This document shows positions 34,096 to 43,292 of a stretch of 64,000 bases of DNA, piece after piece (within the stretch, counting starts at the first letter, position 1; every line of letters starts with the position of its first letter). The notes under the pieces are model-generated. The model saw only the letters and a program-made list of their open reading frames with translations, was not told where the DNA came from and made no database searches. Source of the stretch: Ketobacter sp964016105. GTDB taxonomy: Bacteria > Pseudomonadota > Gammaproteobacteria > Pseudomonadales > Ketobacteraceae. Both the position numbers and the translations under genes were made by a program. The stretch is taken from NCBI GenBank assembly GCA_964016105.1, contig CAXHEX010000013.1, forward strand, positions 54,283 to 118,282. Reading direction: 5' to 3'.

Positions 34096-35145
34096 TCAAG
34101 ATGACAAATAGCTAGCGAAAGCCTTACTGTAACGAACTTCAAAGCCCTGCTCTGACTTCAGTATCATGTAGACCGCTAGCTTCTTATTTTCCGCCAATTC
34201 CATACCCTGTTCTGGCCCTAACACCATCATAGCGGTAGCCCAGGCATCAGCATCGGCGCACTGGGCGGTGATCACAGAAACCGACACCAGACGATGCTCA
34301 ACCGGTCGGCCGGTTCGGGGATCAATGGTATGGGAGTATCGCTTACCACCCTGCTCAAAAAAGTTGCGATAATCCCCGGAGGTGGCCATAGCCACATTAT
34401 TCAGAGGAATGACTTTGTGCACCTTACGCAAATGGGTTTCCGGCTCTTCTACGGCCACTTGCCATGGGAGATGAGGCGCTTTAGGGTCACCGGCTCTCAA
34501 CTCACCACCCAGCTCAATTAGATAGCGCTGAATACCTGCCTGCTCCAAGGCTGTTGCGACCCGATCCACCGCATAGCCTTTGGCAATGGCAGAAAGATCC
34601 AAATACAGGTCTTTTGACTTCTGTACCGTACTTTTATCCCTGTCCAAGGAGAGCCCATCAGTTCCTACCCGCTTCCAAGCAGCCGCCATGTTGGCTTGAT
34701 CGGGGATCGACATGGCACTGCCCCTTGGACCAAAGCCCCACACATTAACCAAGGGCCCAATAGTAATGTCGAAGGCTCCCATGCTCTGGCGCCAGATCTC
34801 CATGGATTTGGCCAGGACCTGAAAGGTATCCGCAGACAATTTGAAAGGGGTGTTCATCGGTGAGTTGTTGAATACAGAGAGCTCTGATTCTGGCTTGTAT
34901 GTGGACATCTTGCTGTTGACGCCCTCAACCTGACTTTTAATCAAGCTGGCCACTTGCTCTGGAGTCACCGAATCAGGAAGCTCGCTGACCTTCACAGAGT
35001 ACCAGGTACCCATTGTTTGCCCCGTGAACTCCAGAATTTCCGGCACTTCAGAACGCGAACAGCCCGTTACCAACAGGCTGAGAAATATCAGGCTGACGAT
35101 AACGGGCTGTAAGGATTTCACCAGTGGATCAACCGCCGAAGTCAT
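34096..35145 (-). CDS. apbE: FAD:protein FMN transferase, lipoprotein
   Basis: Attaches FMN through phosphoester bonds to threonines of NqrB and NqrC in the periplasm. The signal peptide ends in a lipobox (LVTGC). The core has FTGQTMGTWYSVKV at the N-terminus, GAFDITIGPLVNVWGFG, DLSAIAKGYAVDRVA, ATSGDYRNFF and HTIDPRTGRPV, all typical. The ATG at 35145 gives 349 residues and overlaps nqrF by 17 nt. A GTG at 35121 would give a shorter signal and remains possible. It stands right after nqrF in the operon. Confidence 0.94.
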   Translation of the reverse strand: MTSAVDPLVKSLQPVIVSLIFLSLLVTGCSRSEVPEILEFTGQTMGTWYSVKVSELPDSVTPEQVASLIKSQVEGVNSKMSTYKPESELSVFNNSPMNTPFKLSADTFQVLAKSMEIWRQSMGAFDITIGPLVNVWGFGPRGSAMSIPDQANMAAAWKRVGTDGLSLDRDKSTVQKSKDLYLDLSAIAKGYAVDRVATALEQAGIQRYLIELGGELRAGDPKAPHLPWQVAVEEPETHLRKVHKVIPLNNVAMATSGDYRNFFEQGGKRYSHTIDPRTGRPVEHRLVSVSVITAQCADADAWATAMMVLGPEQGMELAENKKLAVYMILKSEQGFEVRYSKAFASYLSS

Positions 35146-36361
35146 CCAGGAAGATGTTGTCGCGCTCAACGCCCAAATCTTCCAGCATTTTTAGAACCGC
35201 GGCGTTCATCATTGGTGGCCCACACATATAGTACTCGCAATCTTCAGGGGCATCATGATCCTTCAGATATTGCTCGTACAACACATTGTGAATAAAGCCT
35301 GTGAGGCCATCCCAGTTGTCTTCTGGCTGTGGATCTGACAAGGCAATATGCCAATCAAAATTGTCGTTTTCTGAAGCCAATTGATCGTAGTCTTCTTTGT
35401 AGAACAGCTCTCGCAAGCTTCGAGCACCGTACCAGAACGAGATCTTACGATCGGTCTTGATTCTATTTAGTTGATCAAAGATATGGGATCGCATGGGGGC
35501 CATACCCGCACCACCACCGATAAAGACCATTTCATTGTCGGTTTCGGTGGCAAAGAACTCACCAAAAGGTCCGTATACAGTGACCTTGTCACCTGGCTTA
35601 AGATTGAACACCCAGGAAGACATTTGACCAGCCGGAATACCTTGGGAACCCGGAGGCGGTGTGGCGATACGAATATTGAATTTCAATACGCCATACTCTT
35701 CAGGGTAGTTAGCCATTGAGTAAGCGCGAATCACCGTCTCATCCACTTTGGACTCAAGATCAAAGAAACCAAACCGTTCCCAGTCGCCTCGGAACTCTTC
35801 TTCGATGTCAAAATCCTTATATTTGACGTGGTGAGCCGGGCACTCCAATTGAACGTAACCACCGGCACGGAAATTAACCACTTCGCCTTCAGGAAGATCC
35901 AGCGCCAACTCTTTAATAAAAGTTGCCACGTTATGGTTTGAGCGAACCGTGGTTTCCCATTTCTTCACACCGAAGAAGGCTTCATCCAGCTCTACCTTCA
36001 TGTCCTGCTTAACCGCAACCTGACAGGAAAGGCGCCAGCCTTCTTTCACTTCACGGGGTGTGAAATGACTCTCTTCCGTGGGAAGAATATCACCACCACC
36101 TTCTTTAACGACAACTTTACACTGGGCGCATGTACCGCCACCACCGCATGCGGAGGACACGAAAATGCCCTTGTCCGCCAGGGTGTTTAGCAACTTACCG
36201 CCAGCAGGAACGTCGATTCCCTTTTCAGGGTCGTCGTTTATATCCAGGTGAACATCACCCGTACTCACCAAGCGTGATCGCGCCATCAGTATGAGCGACA
36301 CTAGCGCTAATACGATGACGGTGAACATACCTACACCTAAAAATATTGTTGATTGTTCCAT
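35129..36361 (-). CDS. nqrF: Na+-translocating NADH:quinone reductase subunit F
   Basis: NADH-oxidising entry subunit (410 residues). One N-terminal membrane helix (GVGMFTVIVLALVSLILMA) is followed by a 2Fe-2S ferredoxin domain with ACGGGGTCAQC and LSCQ cysteines. An FAD domain (RAYSMANYPEE) and an NADH-binding domain (FIGGGAGMAPMRSHIF, YMCGPPMMNAAV) complete it. It starts 18 nt after nqrE. Confidence 0.97.
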   Translation of the reverse strand: MEQSTIFLGVGMFTVIVLALVSLILMARSRLVSTGDVHLDINDDPEKGIDVPAGGKLLNTLADKGIFVSSACGGGGTCAQCKVVVKEGGGDILPTEESHFTPREVKEGWRLSCQVAVKQDMKVELDEAFFGVKKWETTVRSNHNVATFIKELALDLPEGEVVNFRAGGYVQLECPAHHVKYKDFDIEEEFRGDWERFGFFDLESKVDETVIRAYSMANYPEEYGVLKFNIRIATPPPGSQGIPAGQMSSWVFNLKPGDKVTVYGPFGEFFATETDNEMVFIGGGAGMAPMRSHIFDQLNRIKTDRKISFWYGARSLRELFYKEDYDQLASENDNFDWHIALSDPQPEDNWDGLTGFIHNVLYEQYLKDHDAPEDCEYYMCGPPMMNAAVLKMLEDLGVERDNIFLDDFGG

Positions 36362-36379
36362 AATGAATTCCCTCGCTCC

Positions 36380-36991
36380 TTACAACTGTATGCCAGAGAA
36401 AGACATGAACCCGAGTGACATCAATCCAACGGTGATAAAGGTGATCCCCAAACCCCGTAAGCCATCGGGCACGTCGCTGTATTTCATCTTTTCACGAATA
36501 CCGGCCAACACAACGATAGCCAGAGCCCATCCTATACCTGATCCAATCCCGTACACCACGCTTTCACCGATGGTGTAGTCTCGTTCAGCCATAAACAACG
36601 AGCCACCTAAAATCGCACAGTTAACCGTGATTAAGGGTAGGAATACGCCCAGAGCGTTGTAAAGTGCTGGTACGTACTTGTCTAAGAACATTTCCAATAT
36701 TTGCACAAGTGCTGCGATAACCCCAATAAAGCTCAACAGGCTCAAGAAAGTAAGATCCACTCCCTCAATTCCCGCCCAAGCCAAGGCATCTTCTTTCAAC
36801 AGCCCATTAAGAATCAGATTGTTCACAGGCACAGTAATCGCTTGTACCACGATTACAGCTACCCCCAGACCCATGGCGGTTTTAACCTTCTTGGATACGG
36901 CGATAAAAGTACACATCCCCAAGAAGAAGGCCAAAGCCATGTTTTCTACAAATATTGCCTTGATCAAGAGGCTTAAATAATGTTCAAACAT
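36380..36991 (-). CDS. nqrE: Na+-NQR subunit E
   Basis: A 203-residue integral membrane subunit with six membrane segments. NqrE and NqrD are inverted-topology homologues. NqrE holds cysteine ligands of the iron site between them, here NMALAFFLGMCTF near residue 26 and VNCAILGGSLF near residue 120. It is 15 nt downstream of nqrD. Confidence 0.96.
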   Translation of the reverse strand: MFEHYLSLLIKAIFVENMALAFFLGMCTFIAVSKKVKTAMGLGVAVIVVQAITVPVNNLILNGLLKEDALAWAGIEGVDLTFLSLLSFIGVIAALVQILEMFLDKYVPALYNALGVFLPLITVNCAILGGSLFMAERDYTIGESVVYGIGSGIGWALAIVVLAGIREKMKYSDVPDGLRGLGITFITVGLMSLGFMSFSGIQL

Positions 36992-37006
36992 TGTGTCATC
37001 CTCCGA

Positions 37007-37669
37007 TTAATGAGCCAAAGCTTTGTTTTGGGGCGCTAACTTGAATTCTGACTTCTCAACCTGCTCAGGCTTGGCAGCCCGCAGCCCCCAAATAATGAGG
37101 CCGATCAAGAAGAACGCGCTGGGAGGCAATAGCAGCATACCGTTTGGTACATACCAGCCGCCCTCATTCACCGTGGGGAGAATCTCGATACCGAAGAGCT
37201 TTCCAGCTCCCAGCAACTCCCTTACAACCCCAAGGCTCAACAAAACAGCACTGTAGCCTAAGCCGTTACCGATTCCGTCGAAGAAACTGGGAATTGGCGG
37301 GTTTTTCATGGCGAACGCTTCGGCTCGTCCCATTACAATACAGTTGGTAATGATCAGACCCACAAATACGGACAGTTGTTTACTGATCTCGTAAGCAAAC
37401 GCTTTCAAAAATTGATCTACCACGATTACCAAAGATGCAATGACTGCCATCTGCGCAATGATTCGAATACTTGAAGGAATCTGCGTGCGGATACAGCTGA
37501 TAAAGAAATTCGAGAAAGCCGTTACCACGGTTAAAGCAATACACATGGTCACTGTGGTGCTCAGGTTTGTAGTCACCGCCAAAGCAGAGCAAATACCAAG
37601 GATCTGCAACGCAATGGGGTTATTGTCGAATACCGGCCCGAATAAGACCTTTTTGGTTTCAGAAGCCAT
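37007..37669 (-). CDS. nqrD: Na+-NQR subunit D
   Basis: A 220-residue integral membrane subunit with six membrane segments. Cysteines at the expected iron-site positions are in GICSALAVTTNL near residue 27 and LIITNCIVMGRAEAFA near residue 112. It starts 3 nt after the nqrC stop. Confidence 0.96.
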   Translation of the reverse strand: MASETKKVLFGPVFDNNPIALQILGICSALAVTTNLSTTVTMCIALTVVTAFSNFFISCIRTQIPSSIRIIAQMAVIASLVIVVDQFLKAFAYEISKQLSVFVGLIITNCIVMGRAEAFAMKNPPIPSFFDGIGNGLGYSAVLLSLGVVRELLGAGKLFGIEILPTVNEGGWYVPNGMLLLPPSAFFLIGLIIWGLRAAKPEQVEKSEFKLAPQNKALAH

Positions 37670-37672
37670 TAC

Positions 37673-38488
37673 TTACACCCCCTGCTCTTTTACTTTGGCT
37701 ATGTACGGGCCAAACCCATTTTCACCAAGCCAGAATTGAATTAAGTTAGTGACACCGTTGCTGGTTAGAGTCGCACCGGCTAGACCATCAACCTTATATT
37801 CCGCATTAGGAGTGCCGGGGCCAACTGAACCCTTCACAACTTGAATGGAAACTTCGCCTTCCTGATCGAATACCTGCTTACCCTGCCAAATGGCTTTCCA
37901 TTTTGGATTGTCCACTTCGCCACCCAATCCAGGGGTTTCACCGTGTTGATAGAAACCTAATCCAACGATGGTAGTGAGGTCCGTTTTTAAAGCTAGGAAT
38001 CCGTACAGAGTTGACCACAAGCCATAGCCATGTACGGGTAAGATAATAGTATCGATCTCGCCCTGCTCATTTTTAGCCAAATACACCGTGGCATACTTAG
38101 CCTGACGCTTGATACTGGCGATATCTTCAGATCCGTCCAATACTTCGTGTTCCCCTGGCGTTTTCGCAGCTTTACGCTGGTCATAAGCAACTGGGTTGGC
38201 CAATGCAGCCTTTTCCCAATCTTCGTTGGCGGTTGCTTCAGTAAGGTATTCACCTGTCTCCAGGTTGACTAACTTCACTTCTAACCGTTGCTTGAAGATC
38301 TCATCGACGGACTTACCTTCTTCCATCATACCGGCAGCAGCAAGAATGTTTTTGTTCTTGTCCGCCAGCTTGTTCTCGATTTGCTTACTTTTCAGCGCCA
38401 CTGCGGCGGTGGATACGACGATGGAGCAGACGATACACAGCAGTGAAGCAACTAACAGGGTTTTGCCGGTTGAGTCGTTACTAGACAT
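37673..38488 (-). CDS. nqrC: Na+-NQR subunit C
   Basis: A 271-residue subunit with one N-terminal membrane helix and a periplasmic flavin domain. The FMN attachment site is the Thr of VDGLAGATLTSNGV near residue 240, the substrate of ApbE. The start overlaps the end of nqrB by 8 nt. Confidence 0.96.
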   Translation of the reverse strand: MSSNDSTGKTLLVASLLCIVCSIVVSTAAVALKSKQIENKLADKNKNILAAAGMMEEGKSVDEIFKQRLEVKLVNLETGEYLTEATANEDWEKAALANPVAYDQRKAAKTPGEHEVLDGSEDIASIKRQAKYATVYLAKNEQGEIDTIILPVHGYGLWSTLYGFLALKTDLTTIVGLGFYQHGETPGLGGEVDNPKWKAIWQGKQVFDQEGEVSIQVVKGSVGPGTPNAEYKVDGLAGATLTSNGVTNLIQFWLGENGFGPYIAKVKEQGV

Positions 38489-39680
38489 TGCGCAATAACC
38501 TCCGCTTGATGTTGGCCTGAATCACAAAATGATCAATAGTTGGGGCGAACAGGTTCGCAAACAGGATGGCTAACATCATGCCCTCCGGGAAGGCGGGGTT
38601 AACTACCCGAATCAACATCACCATGACGCCGATCAGAATACCGAAAGCCCATCGACCCTTGTCCGTCATGGACGCAGATACAGGGTCCGTTGCCATGAAG
38701 AAGGTTCCGAAGGCCCAACCGCCGATGACGTAGTGCCAGTAGAACGGGATTTCAAACATGGGATTAGTTTCACTGCCTGCGAGATTAAAAATCAATCCCA
38801 TGATGGCGGTGCCCAAAAATACCCCTGCAACGATGCGCCAGGACGCGATACCCGTAAGAACCAGGAAACCACCGCCAATCAACAGCGCCAGTGAAGAAGT
38901 TTCACCAATAGAGCCCTGGATATTGCCGAAGAAAGCGTCCAACCAAGTGATAGAACCCTGTAGCGCTTCCATTCCACCATTGGCCGCCAAGCTCAGCGCA
39001 GTAGCGCCGGAAAATCCGTCTACCGCAGTCCAAACTTCATCGCCAGACATATAGGCGGGGTAAGCAAAGAACAAGAAGGCTCGCCCTGTGAGTGCAGGGT
39101 TAAGGAAGTTTTTGCCGGTACCACCGAATACTTCTTTACCCAGTACCACACCAAAAGAAATGCCTAACGCCACCTGCCATAGGGGAATGGTGGGAGGGCA
39201 AGTTAAGGCGAACAAAACAGAAGTAACAAAGAAGCCTTCGTTAACTTCATGTCCTCGCTTAACAGCGAATACTACTTCCCAAGCAATACCCACTGCGAAG
39301 GTAACTGCATAGATTGGGAGGAAATAAGCCGCACCGTATATGATGCAATCCCATAGGCTGCTGGGGTTGTAGCTGATCAAAATGTCAGTGAAAAAGAAAC
39401 GCCAATCCCCCTCAGGAGTGATGTTATTTTCCGCCATGAACGCCAACGCTTGAGCGCCAACATTGTACATACCAAAAAACATCGCTGGGAACGTACACAA
39501 CCAAACTGTGATCATAATGCGCTTGAGGTCGATGCCGTCGCGCACGTGGGACCCAGTGTGAGTGACTGAGGATGGGCTGAACAGGAAAGTGTCGAACATT
39601 TCATAGATAGCAAAGTACTTTTCGTATTTACCACCCTTCTCGAAATGCGGCTCTAATTTGTCAAAAAATGCTCTGATCAT
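38481..39680 (-). CDS. nqrB: Na+-NQR subunit B
   Basis: A 399-residue polytopic subunit thought to hold the sodium path and the riboflavin and quinone sites. The covalent FMN Thr is in VDGFSGATALSLAANGG near residue 230. About ten membrane segments are visible. It starts 5 nt after nqrA. Confidence 0.97.
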   Translation of the reverse strand: MIRAFFDKLEPHFEKGGKYEKYFAIYEMFDTFLFSPSSVTHTGSHVRDGIDLKRIMITVWLCTFPAMFFGMYNVGAQALAFMAENNITPEGDWRFFFTDILISYNPSSLWDCIIYGAAYFLPIYAVTFAVGIAWEVVFAVKRGHEVNEGFFVTSVLFALTCPPTIPLWQVALGISFGVVLGKEVFGGTGKNFLNPALTGRAFLFFAYPAYMSGDEVWTAVDGFSGATALSLAANGGMEALQGSITWLDAFFGNIQGSIGETSSLALLIGGGFLVLTGIASWRIVAGVFLGTAIMGLIFNLAGSETNPMFEIPFYWHYVIGGWAFGTFFMATDPVSASMTDKGRWAFGILIGVMVMLIRVVNPAFPEGMMLAILFANLFAPTIDHFVIQANIKRRLLRNV

Positions 39681-39685
39681 GGTGA

Positions 39686-41020
39686 CTAGCCCTCCTTCTC
39701 GATACGTTCAAGGTTATCTCGAAGAATGGGGCCGTACTCATATTTGCCTGGGCAAACATAGGTACAGAGTGCCACATCTTCTTCGTCGAGTTCTAAACAG
39801 CCTAATTCCTGAGCAGTTTCCGTATCACCCACAATGAGCGATCGCAATAACTGCGTGGGCAGGATATCCAAAGGCATAATTTTTTCATAAGCACCAATGG
39901 GCACCATGCCACGGGGGCTGCCGTTTGATGTGGAGGTAAACGGGAATAACTTTCCTGGATTTAAAGAAGACAGAAACGCGTTCATTACCGAGTGCTTCTC
40001 TTTACCCAGCCATAGATATTCTAGAACGTTTCTCTCCCGGTCTTCTTTGATCACACTGACCTGCAGGTGATATCGACCAAGGAAAGCGTAGGGGCCACTG
40101 GCAATACTGCCGGACAAAACTGAACCGGAAATTACCCGGTTTTCACCGCTCTCCATCTGACCCGCCACCAACTCATCGGTGCTGGCACCAAGCTGAGTTC
40201 GAATCAGTCGAGGATTAGTGACCTGCGGACCAGCGACGGAAATGACTCGCTCACAATCCAACTTGCCACTGGTAAATAACTTACCAACCGCGATAACGTC
40301 TTGGTAGTTAATCGACCAAACGGTTTTACCCGCGGAGACAGGATCCAGGTTGTGGATATGGGTACCCGCAAGACCTGCGGGGTGAGGCCCGGAGAACTCA
40401 ACTTCTTTGGCTGTGCCGTTACCGCCGATGCTGGCACCGTCGGCCTTACAAAGCCATACGGTCTTAGCCAGATTGGACAAAACATCCAAGCCCTGCTGAA
40501 ACGCCACGGATTCCAGTTTAATAACCACTGCGGGATCTGCCGCTAGAGGATTAGTGTCCATGGCGGTGACAAATATGGATTTGGGTTCGCTGCCCAGAGC
40601 AGGGACTTTACTAAATGGCCTGGTGCGAAATGCGGTCCAAAGCCCGGACTTAACCAGGTTTTCTTCTACTTTATCGCGACTAATACTACTTAGTTCTGTT
40701 GGAGCGTAGGCTGCGAAGGTTTCTTCTTCATCCCCCGCTATGTCGATTACCACCGACTGTAAAACTCGTTTTTGTCCTCGATGGATGGCAGACACAGTGC
40801 CTGATGCCGGTGCCGTAAACACGACCCCTTCGTTTTTCTTATCAGCAAAGAGCCCCTGGCCCTTTTTAACCTGATCACCCACCTTGACTAACATGGTGGG
40901 CTTCATACCCACATAGTCACTACCCAGCACGGCCACAGTCCGAACAGATGGCCCATCTTCGATGGTCTGCTTCGGTGCGCCGCTGATGGGGAGATTCAGA
41001 CCTCGTTTGATCTTGATCAT
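39686..41020 (-). CDS. nqrA: Na+-NQR subunit A
   Basis: A 444-residue soluble subunit on the cytoplasmic side, first gene of the nqrABCDEF operon. The N-terminus IKIKRGLNLPISGAPKQTIEDGP and the lipoyl/biotin-like GDQVKKGQGLFADKKNEGVVFTAPASG match the family, and the C-terminal CTYVCPGKYEYGPILR is characteristic. The 487-nt upstream region should hold the operon promoter, but no consensus pair stands out. Confidence 0.97.
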   Translation of the reverse strand: MIKIKRGLNLPISGAPKQTIEDGPSVRTVAVLGSDYVGMKPTMLVKVGDQVKKGQGLFADKKNEGVVFTAPASGTVSAIHRGQKRVLQSVVIDIAGDEEETFAAYAPTELSSISRDKVEENLVKSGLWTAFRTRPFSKVPALGSEPKSIFVTAMDTNPLAADPAVVIKLESVAFQQGLDVLSNLAKTVWLCKADGASIGGNGTAKEVEFSGPHPAGLAGTHIHNLDPVSAGKTVWSINYQDVIAVGKLFTSGKLDCERVISVAGPQVTNPRLIRTQLGASTDELVAGQMESGENRVISGSVLSGSIASGPYAFLGRYHLQVSVIKEDRERNVLEYLWLGKEKHSVMNAFLSSLNPGKLFPFTSTSNGSPRGMVPIGAYEKIMPLDILPTQLLRSLIVGDTETAQELGCLELDEEDVALCTYVCPGKYEYGPILRDNLERIEKEG

Positions 41021-41507
41021 AGCCCCTAACCGTTTCCGTTAATGTCGCATTTAGAGCCTGCTAGCAACAATCTTGCAAGCTAACTCCGTTCAAGTGTAGA
41101 CGCTTAAACTCAAGGCAGAGGACCAAAGACTGCTCACTTCTGAGCTCTGTCAGACAACAGTGTAGTACGAATTACACATTCGCCATTGCACGATTTAACC
41201 CTGCTGGGAAAACGTACAGTGAATATCAACTTGTATGGCTTTAACGGGGCATAGACCCTATCTATGGTTTATTTTCGTACTGATGTTGGCAAAGACTCCG
41301 TGACTATCTGAAGGTGCATTTTCAAAAAACTGGAGAAATCCAGCCCCTCAACCCTAAATTCGCGGGCGGATTATAAAATGCTTAGCACGAATTGACCAGA
41401 AAGGATTGGGATAAATTGACCCAGCAGTTTGAATTGACTGAATGAGAGCCTAAAAACAAAAGCGCCCGTAGGCGCTTTTGTTAGCTGTATGAATAACAAC
41501 CTAGAGC
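41021..41507 (-). promoter_or_regulatory. nqr operon upstream region
   Basis: This 487-nt stretch lies between the gap gene and nqrA. It contains the gap terminator at its far end and a short GNRA-type hairpin, CTGGA-GAAA-TCCAG (41330-41343). I saw no coding frame with family-like sequence and no near-consensus -35/-10 pair. It must hold the nqr promoter unless transcription reads through from gap. Confidence 0.5.
41453..41484 (-). terminator. Intrinsic terminator after gap
   Basis: A 12-bp stem AACAAAAGCGCC (41455-41466)/GGCGCTTTTGTT (41471-41482) with a 4-nt loop. On the minus strand it runs into a T-rich tail (TTTTTA). It starts 25 nt past the gap stop. Confidence 0.85.
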
Positions 41508-42953
41508 TTAGGCGGGAAATACCGGATAGTTGGCACCGGCCATTTTCTGCAGCATTCGAACCACCTGGCAGCTGTAGCCGAATTCGTTGTCGTACCAAAC
41601 GTACAGTACTAAACGATTGTCGTTGACGATAGTGGATTCCGCATCAACGATACTGGCATAACGAGACCCCACAAAGTCAGTGGATACCACCTCAGGGGAG
41701 TTCACGTAGTCTATTTGCTTGCGCAAAGCCCCTTCCAGAGACGCTTCACGAAGGCTGTTGTTGATCTCTTCCACAGAAGCGCCCTTGCCTAAAGACAGGT
41801 TAAGAATCGCCATGGAGACGTTAGGAGTAGGTACACGAATAGCGTTACCTGTAAGCTTGCCAGCCAATTCTGGCAGCGCTTTGGCCACCGCTTTGGCAGC
41901 TCCCGTCTCTGTGATAACCATATTGAGTGCCGCACTACGGCCACGTCGATCGCCCTTGTGATAGTTATCTATCAAGTTTTGATCGTTGGTGTAAGAGTGT
42001 ACAGTTTCAACATGACCATTTTCGATACCGTATTCATCGTTGATTACCTTTAGAACGGGCACGATGGCATTGGTGGTACAACTTGCAGCCGACAATACCT
42101 GATCATCACTGGAAATAAGATTGTCGTTAACACCCATTACGATATTCTTCACGTCGCCTTTGCCGGGGGCCGTAAGCACAACCTGACTAACGCCGGGACA
42201 TTTCAGATGCTTACCCAAACCTTCTTCATCTCGCCACTTACCGGTGTTGTCCACCACAATGGCGTTATCAATGCCGTACTGGGTGTAATCTACCTTTTCA
42301 GGATCATTGGAATAGATAACCTGAATGTAATTTCCATTAGCAATGATGGCTTGGTTTTCTTCATCAACGGAAATGGTACCTTCGAAAGAACCATGCACAG
42401 AATCCCGACGCAGCAGGCTGGCCCGCTTAACCAAATCGTTCTCTGCTCCACCTTGACGCACCACAATAGCCTTCAAGCGAAGGGCTGCACCGCCACCGGC
42501 TTTTTCAATCAGGATTCTTGCCAGCAAACGACCAATGCGACCAAATCCGTACAAAACGATGTCTTTTGGTGGTGCAACAGAACCAGCGCTGGGATCCAAT
42601 GCATCGGCCACTTCGGCACGCACAAAGTCGGCAACGTCTTTGCCCTTGCCTTCCGCCAGGTATTTTGTGGCCAGTTTACCGATATCAATGCGAGCGGGAC
42701 CCAGGTTTAGCTTGGAAAGCGCTTCCAGCACAGGAAAGGTTTCGGACACATCCAGGGGCTGCCCCTGCAACTGGCGAACAAATCGATGGACTTTGATGAT
42801 ATCGATCACCGAGCGATTGATGATCGGCCGACCGTAAACGGAGGTGACCACGTTGTTTTCGCGATAGAGTTTGCCGATCATGGGTATCATTGATTCGGCC
42901 AGAGCTTCACGGTTTATCCAGGATTGCAAGTGTTGAGTAGACTTATCAGCCAC
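41508..42953 (-). CDS. gap: Glyceraldehyde-3-phosphate dehydrogenase, long form
   Basis: Oxidises glyceraldehyde-3-phosphate to 1,3-bisphosphoglycerate with NAD(P)+. The Rossmann motif LYGFGRIGRLLARIL begins only near residue 132. The catalytic Cys is in SAASCTTNAIVP and the C-terminus has WYDNEFGYSCQVVRML. The roughly 125-residue N-terminal extension (WINREALAESMIPMIGKLYRENNVVTSVYG...) matches the long GAPDH class known next to nqr in Pseudomonas. Total length 481 residues against about 335 in the classical enzyme. It has its own promoter and terminator. Confidence 0.93.
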   Translation of the reverse strand: MADKSTQHLQSWINREALAESMIPMIGKLYRENNVVTSVYGRPIINRSVIDIIKVHRFVRQLQGQPLDVSETFPVLEALSKLNLGPARIDIGKLATKYLAEGKGKDVADFVRAEVADALDPSAGSVAPPKDIVLYGFGRIGRLLARILIEKAGGGAALRLKAIVVRQGGAENDLVKRASLLRRDSVHGSFEGTISVDEENQAIIANGNYIQVIYSNDPEKVDYTQYGIDNAIVVDNTGKWRDEEGLGKHLKCPGVSQVVLTAPGKGDVKNIVMGVNDNLISSDDQVLSAASCTTNAIVPVLKVINDEYGIENGHVETVHSYTNDQNLIDNYHKGDRRGRSAALNMVITETGAAKAVAKALPELAGKLTGNAIRVPTPNVSMAILNLSLGKGASVEEINNSLREASLEGALRKQIDYVNSPEVVSTDFVGSRYASIVDAESTIVNDNRLVLYVWYDNEFGYSCQVVRMLQKMAGANYPVFPA

Positions 42954-43084
42954 AGGTCATTACCTTTCTATAACGTTACTTTAACACCGCCGCCACAAAC
43001 ACCACCTTGGCTGTGGCGCGCGCGAGTGAAACGCAATTCAGTTTAGACCATGTCAGTTTTGGTCTGCTGATGCGTTGGGCGCAT

Positions 43085-43113
43085 ATTATCTTTTCAAAAT
43101 AAAGATTTATCAA
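43085..43113 (-). promoter_or_regulatory. Sigma-70 promoter for gap
   Basis: On the minus strand the -35 is TTGATA (43113-43108), the spacer 17 nt and the -10 GATAAT (43090-43085). Transcription would start near 43078, leaving a leader of about 125 nt. The -35 overlaps one of three TTGATAARTC-like repeats. Confidence 0.65.
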
Positions 43114-43161
43114 TCTGACTTATCAACCACTATACAATTTGATACTTAAAGAGACTTATCA
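43104..43161. promoter_or_regulatory. Three direct copies of GAyTTATCA upstream of gap
   Basis: GATTTATCAA (43104-43113), GACTTATCAA (43117-43126) and GACTTATCA (43153-43161) on the plus strand; start-to-start distances are 13 and 36 bp. One copy covers the gap -35, and the others lie between it and the divergent TetR gene. They may be a regulator binding site; which protein is unknown. The rest of the 339-nt gap (42954-43292) shows no gene. Confidence 0.5.
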
Positions 43162-43292
43162 GGGTAATATTTCAGTAACTTAGACCCGTTTAGTGTCCCT
43201 CCGGTTAATGACTTGAGGGGCCTCATGGCGTATTCTTTGCGCTGCATTCAACAACGACTCGAGACCAAGCGGAGCAGAAGTACTGGACACCA

